Shown here: positions 1 to 7,605 of the stretch, in pieces | Layout: every line of letters begins with the position of its first letter | Numbering within the stretch: position 1 is the stretch's first letter | Notes under the pieces: model-generated | What the model saw: the letters and a program-made list of their open reading frames with translations, nothing else | What the model was told of the DNA's origin: nothing | The model's database searches: none | Assembly (NCBI GenBank): GCA_027459775.1 | Contig: DAIDHE010000263.1 | Coordinates: 1 to 39,380 of the forward strand | DNA from: Planctomycetales bacterium | Lineage (GTDB): Bacteria > Planctomycetota > Planctomycetia > Isosphaerales > Isosphaeraceae | Direction of reading: 5' to 3' | DNA length: 39,380 nt | Translations under genes and position numbers: made by a program

Positions 1-1
1 C

Positions 2-925
2 CTCAAGCCGACCTACGGGCGCGTCAGCCGCTACGGCCTGATCGCGTTCGCCAGCTCGCTCGACCAGATTGGCCCCTTCGCCCACGACCTCCGCGACACC
101 GCCCTTTTGCTCGGGGTCATCTCCGGTAAAGATCCCAAGGACGCCACCAGCGTCGACGCGCCCGTCCCTGATTACGTGTCCGCGCTCGACAGGCCCCCCG
201 CGAGTCTCCGCGTCGGCGTCGTCCGCGAGTTTTCGGGCGCGGGCCTGGACGCCGAGGTCGGCGCGGCCGTTGAAGAGGCCGTCCGGGTCTATCAAAAAGC
301 CGGCGCGACGATCGTCGACGTCTCGCTGCCGCACACCCGATACGGCGTGCCGGCCTATTACCTGGTCGCCCCCGCCGAGTGCTCGAGCAATCTCGCGCGC
401 TACGACGGCACGACCTACGGCCACCGCGCCGCCGACTTTTCCCCCAAATACCCCGGCGAGGAAAACCTGCCGCCGCTCTTACGCATGATGATGGCCAGCC
501 GCTCCGAGGGCTTCGGGCCCGAGGTCAAGCGGCGTATCATGCTGGGCACGTTCGCCTTGTCGGCCGGCTATGCCGATCAGTATTACAACAAGGCATTGCA
601 GGTTCGGCGCAGGATTCGCGAGGATTTCGACGCGGCTTTCGAGAAGGTCGACGTCTTGATCGGCCCGACTTCGCCGACGCCCGCGTTCAAGCTGGGCGAG
701 CGCACCGCCGACCCGCTCGCGATGTACCTTTCCGATATCTATACCATTACCGCCAACCTGGCCGGCATCCCGGGCCTTTCCATTCCCTGCGGGCTGACCA
801 AGGGAGGGTTGCCGATCGGGCTTCAGCTTTTGGCGCCCGCGTTCGCCGAGGAATCGCTGCTCCAGATCGCGCGGGTTTTCGAGCGCGCGACCGACTGGCA
901 CACGAAACGCCCGGGTCTTTCTTGA
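2..925 (+). CDS. gatA: GatA, glutamyl-tRNA(Gln)/aspartyl-tRNA(Asn) amidotransferase subunit A (5' truncated)
   Basis: This is the C-terminal part of the amidase subunit of GatCAB, which releases ammonia from glutamine for transamidation of Glu-tRNA(Gln) or Asp-tRNA(Asn). The reading frame is open from base 2 and has no start in the window. The first residues ([20 protein letters not shown]) are the highly conserved GatA segment just after the nucleophilic serine, so the catalytic Lys-Ser-Ser triad lies outside the window. The C-terminus has the expected [20 protein letters not shown] core and a [11 protein letters not shown] motif. The TGA stop is followed immediately by the gatB ATG, so the two genes are almost certainly co-translated. 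The protein is cytoplasmic. Its presence suggests the organism makes Gln-tRNA and/or Asn-tRNA indirectly (inference). Confidence 0.95.
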   Translation, partial: LKPTYGRVSRYGLIAFASSLDQIGPFAHDLRDTALLLGVISGKDPKDATSVDAPVPDYVSALDRPPASLRVGVVREFSGAGLDAEVGAAVEEAVRVYQKAGATIVDVSLPHTRYGVPAYYLVAPAECSSNLARYDGTTYGHRAADFSPKYPGEENLPPLLRMMMASRSEGFGPEVKRRIMLGTFALSAGYADQYYNKALQVRRRIREDFDAAFEKVDVLIGPTSPTPAFKLGERTADPLAMYLSDIYTITANLAGIPGLSIPCGLTKGGLPIGLQLLAPAFAEESLLQIARVFERATDWHTKRPGLS

Positions 926-2413
926 ATGAGTCGAGACATGGACTATCAGATCATCATCGGCCTTGAAATCCACGTACAGCTCGAGACCGAGAGCAAGATG
1001 TTCTCGTGGAGCGGGACCGATTTCGGCCTGCCGCCCAACACCCAGACCGACCCGGTCTCGCTCGGCCTGCCCGGAACCCTGCCGGTCATGAACCGCCGGG
1101 CGTTCGAGCTCGCGCTCAAGACGGCGGTCGCCCTGGGCGCTCGGATCGCCCCCTTCACCAAATGGGATCGTAAGAATTACTATTACCCCGACCTGCCCAA
1201 GAACTATCAGATCAGCCAGTACGACATGCCCTTTTCCAAGGGGGGCGCGCTCGAGATCCCCGTTCGCAAGGGCGCAGGCGGTGGCGGCGTCTGCGGGCTC
1301 ACCCGGATTCACCTCGAGGAAGACACCGGCAAATTGACCCACGGCGAGGGAGGGTTTTCCGAGGTCGACCTGAACCGCGCTGGCATCCCCCTGCTCGAGA
1401 TCGTCACCGAGCCCGAGATCCGCGACCCGGCCGACGCCCGCGCCTGCCTGGAAGAGCTCCGGCTGGTCCTGCGCTATCTCGAGGTCTCCGACTGCGAAAT
1501 GCAGGAAGGCTCGCTGCGCTGCGACGCGAATGTCAATCTTCATATCCAGAAGGATGGCGAGACGATCGCCACGCCGATCGTCGAGATCAAGAACCTGAAC
1601 AGCTTCCGGTCGGTCGAGAAGGCGCTCAATCACGAGGTTGAGCGGCAATACGCCCAGTGGCTCGAGGATGGCAAGACGATCGCCGACGCTCCCAAGACGA
1701 CCCGCGGGTGGGACGACGTCCTCGAGGTCACGAAGCCTCAGCGCGAAAAGGAAACGGCCGCTGATTATCGTTACTTTCCCGAGCCCGACCTGGTCCCGGT
1801 CGAGGTCGACGAAGCGTGGCTCGCGCGTGTGCGGGCGTCGATCGGCGAATTGCCGAGCGTCCGCAGGCGCAGGTTCGAGACCGATTACGGCCTTTCGCCT
1901 TACGACGCCAACGTGCTTGTCGAGCAGGGTCAGGACGTCGCCGGCTATTTCGACGCCGTCGCCGCCGCGACCGGCGAATACAAACTGGCGAGCAACTGGA
2001 TCCAGCAAGACGTCTTGCGAACCGTCAAGGAAAAGAAGCTCTCGATCGCCGATTTCCCGGTCGGCCCCGCTCCTTTGGCCGAGCTGATCAATCGTGTGAA
2101 GCGGGGCGAGCTCAACACCAATCAAGGTCGCGAGATCCTGGCGAAGATGATCGAGACGGGCGATTCGCAGGAATCGATCATCGCCGCCGGCGGCTATCGG
2201 ATGGAGTCGGACCGCGACGCGATCGCGGCCGTGGTGGCCCAAGCGGTCGCCGCCAATCCCCAGGCCATCGAGGAGCTGGCCAAGGGGAAGAAGAAGCCCG
2301 AAGCCGTCAAGGGATTCTTGCGCGGACAGGTGATGAAGCTCACCGGCGGCAAGGCCAACCCGGCCCTGGTGGGCGAGCTGCTCGAGGCGGAGCTCGAGCG
2401 GCTGGGGTCTTGA
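926..2413 (+). CDS. gatB: GatB, Asp/Glu-tRNA amidotransferase subunit B
   Basis: This 495-residue protein has the usual length for GatB, the kinase/transamidase subunit of GatCAB that activates the acyl-tRNA carboxylate with ATP. It opens with the family hallmark IIGLEIHVQLETESKMFSW. It then has the PDLPKNYQISQYDMP block, the RIHLEEDTGKLTH motif, the DLNRAGIPLLEIVTEPE block and the DYRYFPEPDLVP motif. The C-terminal 130 or so residues form the YqeY-like tRNA-binding tail (MIETGDSQESIIAAGG, then the FLRGQVMKLTGGKANP region). The ATG directly abuts the gatA stop. A second ATG four codons in is possible but less parsimonious. The stop is TGA. An aspartyl-tRNA synthetase at 23501-25270 could supply misacylated Asp-tRNA(Asn) if it is the non-discriminating type; I cannot determine that from sequence. 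Confidence 0.97.
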   Translation: MSRDMDYQIIIGLEIHVQLETESKMFSWSGTDFGLPPNTQTDPVSLGLPGTLPVMNRRAFELALKTAVALGARIAPFTKWDRKNYYYPDLPKNYQISQYDMPFSKGGALEIPVRKGAGGGGVCGLTRIHLEEDTGKLTHGEGGFSEVDLNRAGIPLLEIVTEPEIRDPADARACLEELRLVLRYLEVSDCEMQEGSLRCDANVNLHIQKDGETIATPIVEIKNLNSFRSVEKALNHEVERQYAQWLEDGKTIADAPKTTRGWDDVLEVTKPQREKETAADYRYFPEPDLVPVEVDEAWLARVRASIGELPSVRRRRFETDYGLSPYDANVLVEQGQDVAGYFDAVAAATGEYKLASNWIQQDVLRTVKEKKLSIADFPVGPAPLAELINRVKRGELNTNQGREILAKMIETGDSQESIIAAGGYRMESDRDAIAAVVAQAVAANPQAIEELAKGKKKPEAVKGFLRGQVMKLTGGKANPALVGELLEAELERLGS

Positions 2414-2477
2414 GCCGGCGGAACGATCAAAGAGTTCGCGGTTGTGATGCCAGGCCCAACGACGCCATCCAGCGACA

Positions 2478-2497
2478 GTGAGTCCTGACCCCTTTGA
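2478..2497 (-). repeat. 20-nt motif, inverted copy of 4236-4255
   Basis: Read on the minus strand, this site (TCAAAGGGGTCAGGACTCAC) matches 17 of 20 bases of the plus-strand site at 4236-4255. The two copies are in opposite orientation and enclose the repeats and small hypothetical genes between them. Motifs of this AAAGGGGTCA type are known to me from dispersed palindromic repeats in several phyla. No transposase is visible nearby. Confidence 0.5.
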
Positions 2498-2504
2498 TTT
2501 TGCG

Positions 2505-2742
2505 CCGTTGGGGTGAAAGCGAATCCACCGCGCCAGTGCCCTGTTTTCAGTCCGAAGGACTGAGAGGTTATCGCCCGGGGCGCAGCCCTGGGATGGCCAT
2601 TGCTGATGCACTCTTGCCTGAAATCGGTGAAGGAAGGCGTGAGGCGATCGTCCGCGTAAACCCAGGGCTGCGCCCTGGGCTGTCGCCTCTCACCCCGTTG
2701 GGGTGAAAGCGAATCGCTCGTGCCAGTGCCCCTTTTTCAGTC
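2505..2742. repeat. Dispersed REP-like repeat pair with palindromes
   Basis: A segment of about 48 nt at 2505-2552 (starting CCGTTGGGGTGAAAGCGAAT) recurs at 2695-2742, 190 nt downstream and in the same orientation. Between them is a GC-rich palindrome at 2661-2679 (CCCAGGGCTGCGCCCTGGG). Its left neighbour at 2579-2592 carries part of the same sequence inverted (GGCGCAGCCCTGGG). Two small hairpins are also visible: CAGTCC-GAA-GGACTG around 2549-2563, and a TCACCCC-GTT-GGGGTGA palindrome around 2690-2706. This looks like an extragenic repetitive element rather than coding DNA. It fills most of the gene-free stretch after gatB. Confidence 0.65.
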
Positions 2743-2770
2743 GATCGGTAGTCGCGGACAGCCACTTTCC

Positions 2771-2980
2771 GCCATCGAAAGGCACAAACGGGCGCGCGGC
2801 GGGGGTCCGGTTCCAGCGAATCGATTCGTGATCGTCTCGCGGCTTCCCTGTGTGTCTGGCGCGTACGTTTCTTCCGCCGTTGAAAGGCGCAAGCGGTCCC
2901 GAACGCGCGGGGTCGGTTCAGGCGAATTGATTCGCGATGGTCCGGGGCCTTCCTTGAGGCTCTGGCGCTTCCAGATTCGG
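2771..2980. repeat. Imperfect tandem repeat, period 105 nt, two units
   Basis: The unit starting at 2771 (GCCATCGAAAGGCACAAACG) is repeated in diverged form from 2876 (GCCGTTGAAAGGCGCAAGCG). Later matches keep the same spacing: the GGTTCAGGCGAATTGATTCG region against GGTTCCAGCGAATCGATTCG, and the CTTCC...TCTGGCGC block. It is probably non-coding and continues the repeat-rich patch downstream of gatB. Confidence 0.55.
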
Positions 2981-2985
2981 CCTCG

Positions 2986-3333
2986 TCAGTCGTCGATGGC
3001 GTCCTCATTGATGACCATCACGCCGTTACCCTCGAGGAACGACTTCAGGGCAGCGTGTACAGAGACCGCGATTTTAGAATCGATCGGACCGACGACTTTC
3101 GTCCATCCCGGGATTGAGCTCATCTCGTCGTAATTCGAGAGCTCGATCGAGGGTCGGCCGTCGCCGGCGAACAGCCAGACGGAAGCTCGCGAATCGCCCG
3201 GTTTCCCCTCGAGTCGCCAGAGAACGCGGCGGAGGGTTCGCTGGAGCCAGGCGGTTCCTCTCAACCCGCGCGGACTCTCGTCGGGATAACAGTTGGTCTC
3301 ATACAGTAGTGTGCATTCGGTCAATTGCGCCAT
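2986..3333 (-). CDS. Hypothetical protein
   Basis: A 115-residue open frame with an ATG start and TGA stop. I do not recognise the family. The composition is protein-like: there is a central WLFAGDGRPSIELSNYDEM segment, a hydrophobic GNGVMVINE strand, and a mixed helical middle (TAWLQRTLRRVLWRLEGKPG). It has no signal peptide or membrane segment, so it is probably cytoplasmic. It lies between dispersed repeats and two other small minus-strand genes, an accessory-type setting. The upstream 190 nt contain no other recognisable gene. It could be a small accessory or immunity-type protein, but nothing in the sequence proves that. Confidence 0.45.
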   Translation of the reverse strand: MAQLTECTLLYETNCYPDESPRGLRGTAWLQRTLRRVLWRLEGKPGDSRASVWLFAGDGRPSIELSNYDEMSSIPGWTKVVGPIDSKIAVSVHAALKSFLEGNGVMVINEDAIDD

Positions 3334-3522
3334 GGTGCAACCCTGACGAGAGCCTTGTCGAGGATGGATGTCGGAATAATATAAAAATGTCGGGACTCGG
3401 TGATGCCTGGCGAATCAACCCGGCCGTCCCTGGCCGCCCCCGGCGTCGATCAATCCTGGCCGCTTTGATTCGTCCCTGTCCCGAGACGGTTCTGGGATCT
3501 TGAGACGGTCGCGCTCGCGGCG

Positions 3523-3831
3523 CTACGGAATCCCCAACTCGGCGGCGATGGCGTCCACCTTGAGCGCCGCCTCGTGGCGCGGCATCCGCTGAGTCGATCG
3601 CAGATGGCGGATCGCCTCCTCGCGTTCGCCCGCTCGCATCAGGCCATACAACGTCATTTGCGATCGTGAATCGACCCCGGGGGAAGCGGCGGGCAACCAC
3701 TCCACGTGTACGTTGTCTTCAACCATGCCGCAGACGAGGATCCGGCGATCGTCGGCCGGATAGTGCGTCCTCTTGTACTGCACGAGTTCGTCGATCATGG
3801 CGTCCACGTCCTCGATTTGAGTTCGCTCCAC
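3523..3831 (-). CDS. Hypothetical protein, small overlapping gene pair (downstream member)
   Basis: A 102-residue frame with an ATG start and TAG stop. It is rich in acidic residues at the N-terminus (IEDVDAMIDELVQYKRTHYP). It continues with a strand-like ILVCGMVEDNVHVEWLPA segment and a helical C-terminus (GEREEAIRHLRSTQRMPRHE...ALKVDAIAAELGI). The start lies 37 nt inside the end of the upstream minus-strand gene (3795-4085), which suggests translational coupling. I do not recognise the family. The helical C-terminus could be a small dimerisation or nucleic-acid contact segment, but this is speculation. Confidence 0.5.
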   Translation of the reverse strand: MERTQIEDVDAMIDELVQYKRTHYPADDRRILVCGMVEDNVHVEWLPAASPGVDSRSQMTLYGLMRAGEREEAIRHLRSTQRMPRHEAALKVDAIAAELGIP

Positions 3832-4085
3832 ACGTTGGGGTTTTCGGCTTCGATCACCTCCCAGCCCGATCGGTAGCCCGTTCGCGCATGACCGAGGCCG
3901 ATGGCTTCGTTCCAGGCGAAATTGGCGAACATCAGTGCGATGTGGCGTGTCTCCGACGATGGGACGCCGTTGGGATTCCGCAGCAACCGCCCGGCCATTT
4001 CCTTCATGATCTCGGACATCTTGCGGGAATGGTTCATGACGGCTTGCCGTTCCACGGACTGTTGATGTCTCTTGCGTCTGTTCAT
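3795..4085 (-). CDS. Hypothetical protein, small overlapping gene pair (upstream member)
   Basis: A 96-residue protein if it starts at the ATG encoding MNRRKRHQQSVERQ. The frame stays open further upstream to 4235, but that extension is low-complexity and arginine/glycine-rich, so I chose the internal start. The body contains SEIMKEMAGRLLRNPNGVPS, then a hydrophobic HIALMFANFAWNEAIG helix, then a polar GWEVIEAENPNVWSELK tail. The 3' end overlaps the next gene by 37 nt. No known domain is recognised. The overlap and small size resemble toxin-antitoxin or other two-component accessory cassettes, but neither protein shows a recognisable toxin or antitoxin motif. Confidence 0.5.
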   Translation of the reverse strand: MNRRKRHQQSVERQAVMNHSRKMSEIMKEMAGRLLRNPNGVPSSETRHIALMFANFAWNEAIGLGHARTGYRSGWEVIEAENPNVWSELKSRTWTP

Positions 4086-4235
4086 GAGCCTGAGGGCGAC
4101 TTCGGCCGATTCCTCGCCAGAGGGGGTTGGCGGCGCGCCAAAGCCGCGCTTCCTTTTATAAGCCCGCCGATTACCCAAGAACAAGAGGAGGCCACTTGCT
4201 CCTCGGGTCTCACGACCAGGATCGAAGCCGAACAA

Positions 4236-4310
4236 TCAAAGGGGTCAAAACTCATTGATGCCGGGAAAACCAAGGCGACGTTTCCATCGACGCCGTTCGG
4301 CATCAATGAG
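4236..4310 (+). repeat. AAAGGGGTCA motif followed by a perfect 13-bp inverted repeat
   Basis: The 20-nt motif at 4236-4255 (TCAAAGGGGTCAAAACTCAT) is the inverted partner of 2478-2497. It runs into a perfect inverted repeat, CTCATTGATGCCG at 4251-4263 and CGGCATCAATGAG at 4298-4310, around a 34-nt loop. This is a dispersed-repeat or mobile-element-end architecture. From 4311 to about 4590 I see no gene, only GC-rich sequence with one A+T-rich island near 4320-4360. Confidence 0.55.
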
Positions 4311-4592
4311 GCAGGACATCTTGAATTAGATACTACATCTACGTAGTTTAATAAGCGAAGCGACCCGTTTTTCGAGTTCTGGCGGCAATTGAGTCGTCAA
4401 AACCGCGAGTCCCTTTGGAACCTCAAGCCTAGCGCGGCCCGCTGAATCCGCCGACCGGCTGCGTTTCCGCGTCGTGAGGGAAGAGCCCGCCCGAGTCCGC
4501 TCGGGTTGGGAAAGCCGCGTTGGCCAGGCGAGGAATCTCGGCCGGCGGGCGACCGCGCCGGGGCCGGAATCGGGGCGTCGCGCGGTGGTTCG

Positions 4593-4774
4593 CAGGGGGG
4601 TGGTTCGGCCGTCGCGCAGGGCCTCCTCGGCAAGCGCGTTCAGGCGACCCTCCGCGACGTCCCGTTCGAACTGCTCGACCCAGGCGCCGGCGTCGAACTC
4701 GGCGAACCAGGCGCGAAGACACGCCAGGTCGTCGGCCGGCGGCTGGCTTGCTCGATCTCATCGATCGTTTCCAT
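4593..4774 (-). pseudogene. Frameshifted remnant of a small antitoxin-like gene
   Basis: An ATG at 4774 (minus) starts METIDEIEQAS. The natural continuation, PADDLACLRAWFAEFDAGAW followed by a VEQFERDVAEGRLNALAEEA segment, sits in a different frame. A frameshift has therefore separated the two halves at about codon 12. The pieces together resemble the short acidic proteins (ETIDEIE...L...FRAWFAEFD...W..Q.E.D...GKLDALAEEAL) that usually precede RelE-type toxins in many bacteria; this is family knowledge recalled from sequence style. No intact toxin follows downstream, where the sequence is arginine/proline-rich and apparently decayed. Confidence 0.5.
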
Positions 4775-4872
4775 CACCGCGGCTCCGATCACGATTTACC
4801 ACGCCGGCGCCGGATGACCCGACCGAAAAGCGAGCGTAGGCGTGCGAACGCCCTCGTCATCCAGTGGACAAA

Positions 4873-4946
<74 letters not shown>

Positions 4947-4978
4947 GCGATATTGGCTCGTCGTTCGCCAAGACGACT

Positions 4979-6049
4979 TTAACCAGACGCTCGATCCTCG
5001 GCAAGGGTTCGCTCGAGCGAGATTACGCGCCCCTCCTCGGCCGAACGATACGCCGCCCACACGACATCCATCGTTGCCAGGGCGTCCCGGCCGCTGGTTT
5101 CCCGCGGAGAACCCGTCAAGAGGCCCCGGATGAAATGGCGCTGAGTTTCCAGATAGCCCTCGAGATAGACCTCCTCTGGCGGCGGCAGATCCACGGGAAT
5201 GAGCTCGATCGCGCCGTCGACGCCGAGAAACACGAGCGAGCCTCCCTCGAGGAGCCGGATCGTGCCGGCCGAGCCCTCGACGACCGACTCGTTGAGCGCC
5301 CACTCGAGACGCGCGCCCACGGGGGCCGCGCACCACGAAAAATCGAGCAATCCCAGCGCCCCGGATTCAAACCGGAGCATGAGCATCGCGACGTCCTCGC
5401 CGGCATTGCCAGGGCCAAAGCGGCCCATGGCGGCCGAGACCGAGGCGACCTCGCCCATGAGAAACCGGGCGCAATCGATCAGATGACAACCCATGTCCAT
5501 CAGCATCAACCGAGGCTCGCGGGCCAGGTAAGGTTGGTCGGCGAAGCCGCCCGGGCGCAGGGCTCGGAAGTCGCGATGGGCGAGTCGGACCCGGATCGGC
5601 CGGCCCAGCCGGCCGGCGACGATCTGGCGCTTCAAGGCCCGATACCACGATCGAAACCGCCAGTTTTCGTGGATCATCAGCCGCGCGCCCGCCCGTTCGC
5701 AGGCCCCGATCATCGCCACGAGATCGTCGCGCTTTGCCGCGGCGGGCTTCTGGCAAAGCACGTGCAATCCGCGGCCGGCCGCTTGCTCGACCAGGTCGCG
5801 ATGCGCATTCACCTGCGTGCAAATCTCGACGAAATCGAGCCTCGGCTCATGGGCCAAAAGCGCACCAAACTCCCGGTAGCGCCGGGCCGCGGGCGCCACC
5901 GCGCCGGCCCGATCCAGCCGCTCTTGATCGCGATCGCAGACGGCGACGAGCTCGACCCCCTCGACCCGCGCCCAGGCCGCGAGATGGTATTTCGACACGT
6001 GGCCGCAACCGACCAGGGCGCCTTTCAAACCCGGCGTGTTCATGGGCAT
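4979..6049 (-). CDS. Gfo/Idh/MocA family oxidoreductase
   Basis: A predicted NAD(P)-dependent dehydrogenase of sugar or inositol-like substrates, about 356 residues. The N-terminal Rossmann motif is ALVGCGHVSKYHLAAWARVE, followed by VAVCDRD at the end of strand 2. The family EKP motif appears as LCQKPAAAK, with Lys in the expected cofactor-proximal place and Q for E. Downstream is the substrate-site block MIHENWRFRSWYRALK, then MDMGCHLIDCARFLMGE, which contains the catalytic-type H of the GxHxxD region. The ATG at 6049 was chosen because the longer frame up to 6229 runs through the upstream DNA repeats; ATG 6043 is an alternative. The stop is TAA. Planctomycetes carry many such genes with varied substrates, so the substrate is unknown. 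Confidence 0.9.
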   Translation of the reverse strand: MPMNTPGLKGALVGCGHVSKYHLAAWARVEGVELVAVCDRDQERLDRAGAVAPAARRYREFGALLAHEPRLDFVEICTQVNAHRDLVEQAAGRGLHVLCQKPAAAKRDDLVAMIGACERAGARLMIHENWRFRSWYRALKRQIVAGRLGRPIRVRLAHRDFRALRPGGFADQPYLAREPRLMLMDMGCHLIDCARFLMGEVASVSAAMGRFGPGNAGEDVAMLMLRFESGALGLLDFSWCAAPVGARLEWALNESVVEGSAGTIRLLEGGSLVFLGVDGAIELIPVDLPPPEEVYLEGYLETQRHFIRGLLTGSPRETSGRDALATMDVVWAAYRSAEEGRVISLERTLAEDRASG

Positions 6050-6160
6050 GGCCTCGTCGTCGCCGTGTGCGGTCCGGCCCCTGCGTTTCCCGAATTCCTT
6101 CTGGATGATCGCGGTTCCGGCGGACCAAATCGAGACCCCTTCGGCAAACCTCGACCTGTC

Positions 6161-6578
6161 TGATCCATGTTCGATCCGTGTTCGATCCGTGGCCAACCCC
6201 GATTTTTCCTTTTTTTCCATGAACCCCAACTCCGCTGCAATCTCCCCTTCGTCCCACCTTCCCAGAAGCCCTCAACCGATCTGATCTGTGTTCGACCCGT
6301 GTTCGATCCGTGGCCAGAAACTCCCCCTCGTGTTGACCCCGTACTTGCCAATCCATTCGGATCAGTTTCCGACCGCTCTTCGATCGGTGGCCGGTCGATT
6401 GGCGGCAAGGAACGCCGCTCTCGAGCGTTGGCCTTTGGTTTCGTGGTCCGGCAGGAGATTCCGCCGTGAATCACGGTCGAGCGGACTCCTTCATGGCCAG
6501 GTCGACGCTCGGAATCGGATCCTCGACATCCGATTGGCGGTTGAGCTGGCCGATTCCGTCGCGTGTGATCCGTGGCCA
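6161..6578. repeat. Degenerate repeat array ending in GATCCGTGGCCA
   Basis: Two closely similar units, about 6161-6198 and 6282-6316, share TGTTCGAtCCGTGTTCGATC followed by CGTGGCCA and are spaced 121 nt apart. A diverged third copy of the core is at 6382-6393 and a fourth at 6567-6578. Within each full unit the element TGTTCGAYCCG is itself doubled. The stretch separates the oxidoreductase from the divergent ABC cluster, and I see no gene between about 6050 and 6807. Translated in minus frames the repeats produce spurious proteins rich in DRTRIEHGSDR-like strings. Confidence 0.6.
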
Positions 6579-6807
6579 GCAGGCCGAAACAGCGCCCGCC
6601 CGTACCGGGCGGTTGCGTCGATCGCGACCCCTGCGCATAATGAGCGAATTCGGCCAGCCCGCGTCAGTGGAATCGGGGGCTGTGCACTCGCGACCGTGTT
6701 AAACCGCGCGTGGTCGTCGGGCTTGCTCCCGGGAGGGGCGAGCCAGGCGGGAAGCGTGAATGGGGTTCGCGGGATTGTTTCGAAGGTTCGAGGAGGATTG
6801 TGTGATC

Positions 6808-7536
6808 ATGTCAAAGCCCGTCATGATCGAGGCCGATGGGCTGTGCAAGCAGTTTGGGTCGTTCCTGGCGGTGCGTGACGTGTCGTTCACGATACCGAAG
6901 GGGCAGGTGGTGGCGTTTCTGGGGCCCAACGGGGCGGGGAAGACGACCACGATGCGGCTGCTGACGGGGTTCGTCGCGCCCACGCACGGCGCGGCCCGGA
7001 TCGCGGGGGTCGACGTGCAGGCTGACCGCATCCATGCGGCCGAGCGGCTGGGATACCTTCCCGAGAACGGCCCGCTCTATCCCGACATGACGCCCATGGG
7101 ATTGCTCAAGTATTTCGGCGAGGCGCGTGGCATGAGCTAGTCGCGGCTGAGCGAGCGAATCGAGGCCGTCGTCGGCCTGTGCGCGCTCGAGACGGTGGCG
7201 CACAAGCCCGTGAGCAAGCTCTCCAAGGGCTATCGCCAGCGGGTCTCGATGGCGCAGGCGCTGTTGCACGACCCCGAGGTCCTGATCATGGACGAGCCGA
7301 CCTCCGGCCTTGATCCCAACCAGATCCGGGGCGTCCGCAAGCTCATCCGCGAGCTGGGCCAGTCCAAGACGATCCTGGTCTCGACCCACATTTTGCAGGA
7401 GGTCGAGCCGGTCGCCAGCCGGGTGTTGTTCATTCACGACGGCCGGATCGTGTTCGATGGCGATCCCAGCCGCCTGGCGACCGAAAACGGAACCCTGGAA
7501 CAAGCGTTTTACACCCTGACGGCCCAGCCGGTCTGA
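6808..7536 (+). pseudogene. GldA-like ABC transporter ATPase interrupted by an in-frame TAG
   Basis: Read through the TAG, the frame encodes a complete ABC-2 type ATPase of 242 positions. The Walker A motif GPNGAGKT is at residues 39-46, and the Q-loop region LGYLPENGPLYPDMT is present. The signature LSKGYRQRVSMAQAL is at 138-152, Walker B LIMDEPTSGLD at 159-169, and the H-loop STH follows. TAG at 7138-7140 (codon 111) falls between GEARGMS and SRLSERIEAVVGL with no frame change. A single C-to-T change from CAG (Gln) would explain it. The ATG follows a GAGGAGGAT ribosome site. The first half alone lacks Walker B and the second half (possible GTG at 7195) lacks Walker A, so neither works alone. 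Readthrough, mutation or assembly error cannot be distinguished here. The gene heads a cluster with the fused permease and DUF4340 genes. Confidence 0.85.
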
Positions 7537-7605
7537 GGGTGGGCGTCGTCAACCGCGGGATCGAACTTCTCCCGCTCGCCGCGAAGATGGCATGCATCGG
7601 CGAGC

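Noticed and set aside
479-2611. Minus-strand frame of 710 codons opposite gatA/gatB
   Set aside because: High GC removes stops on the antisense strand; gatB and gatA are unambiguous on the plus strand.
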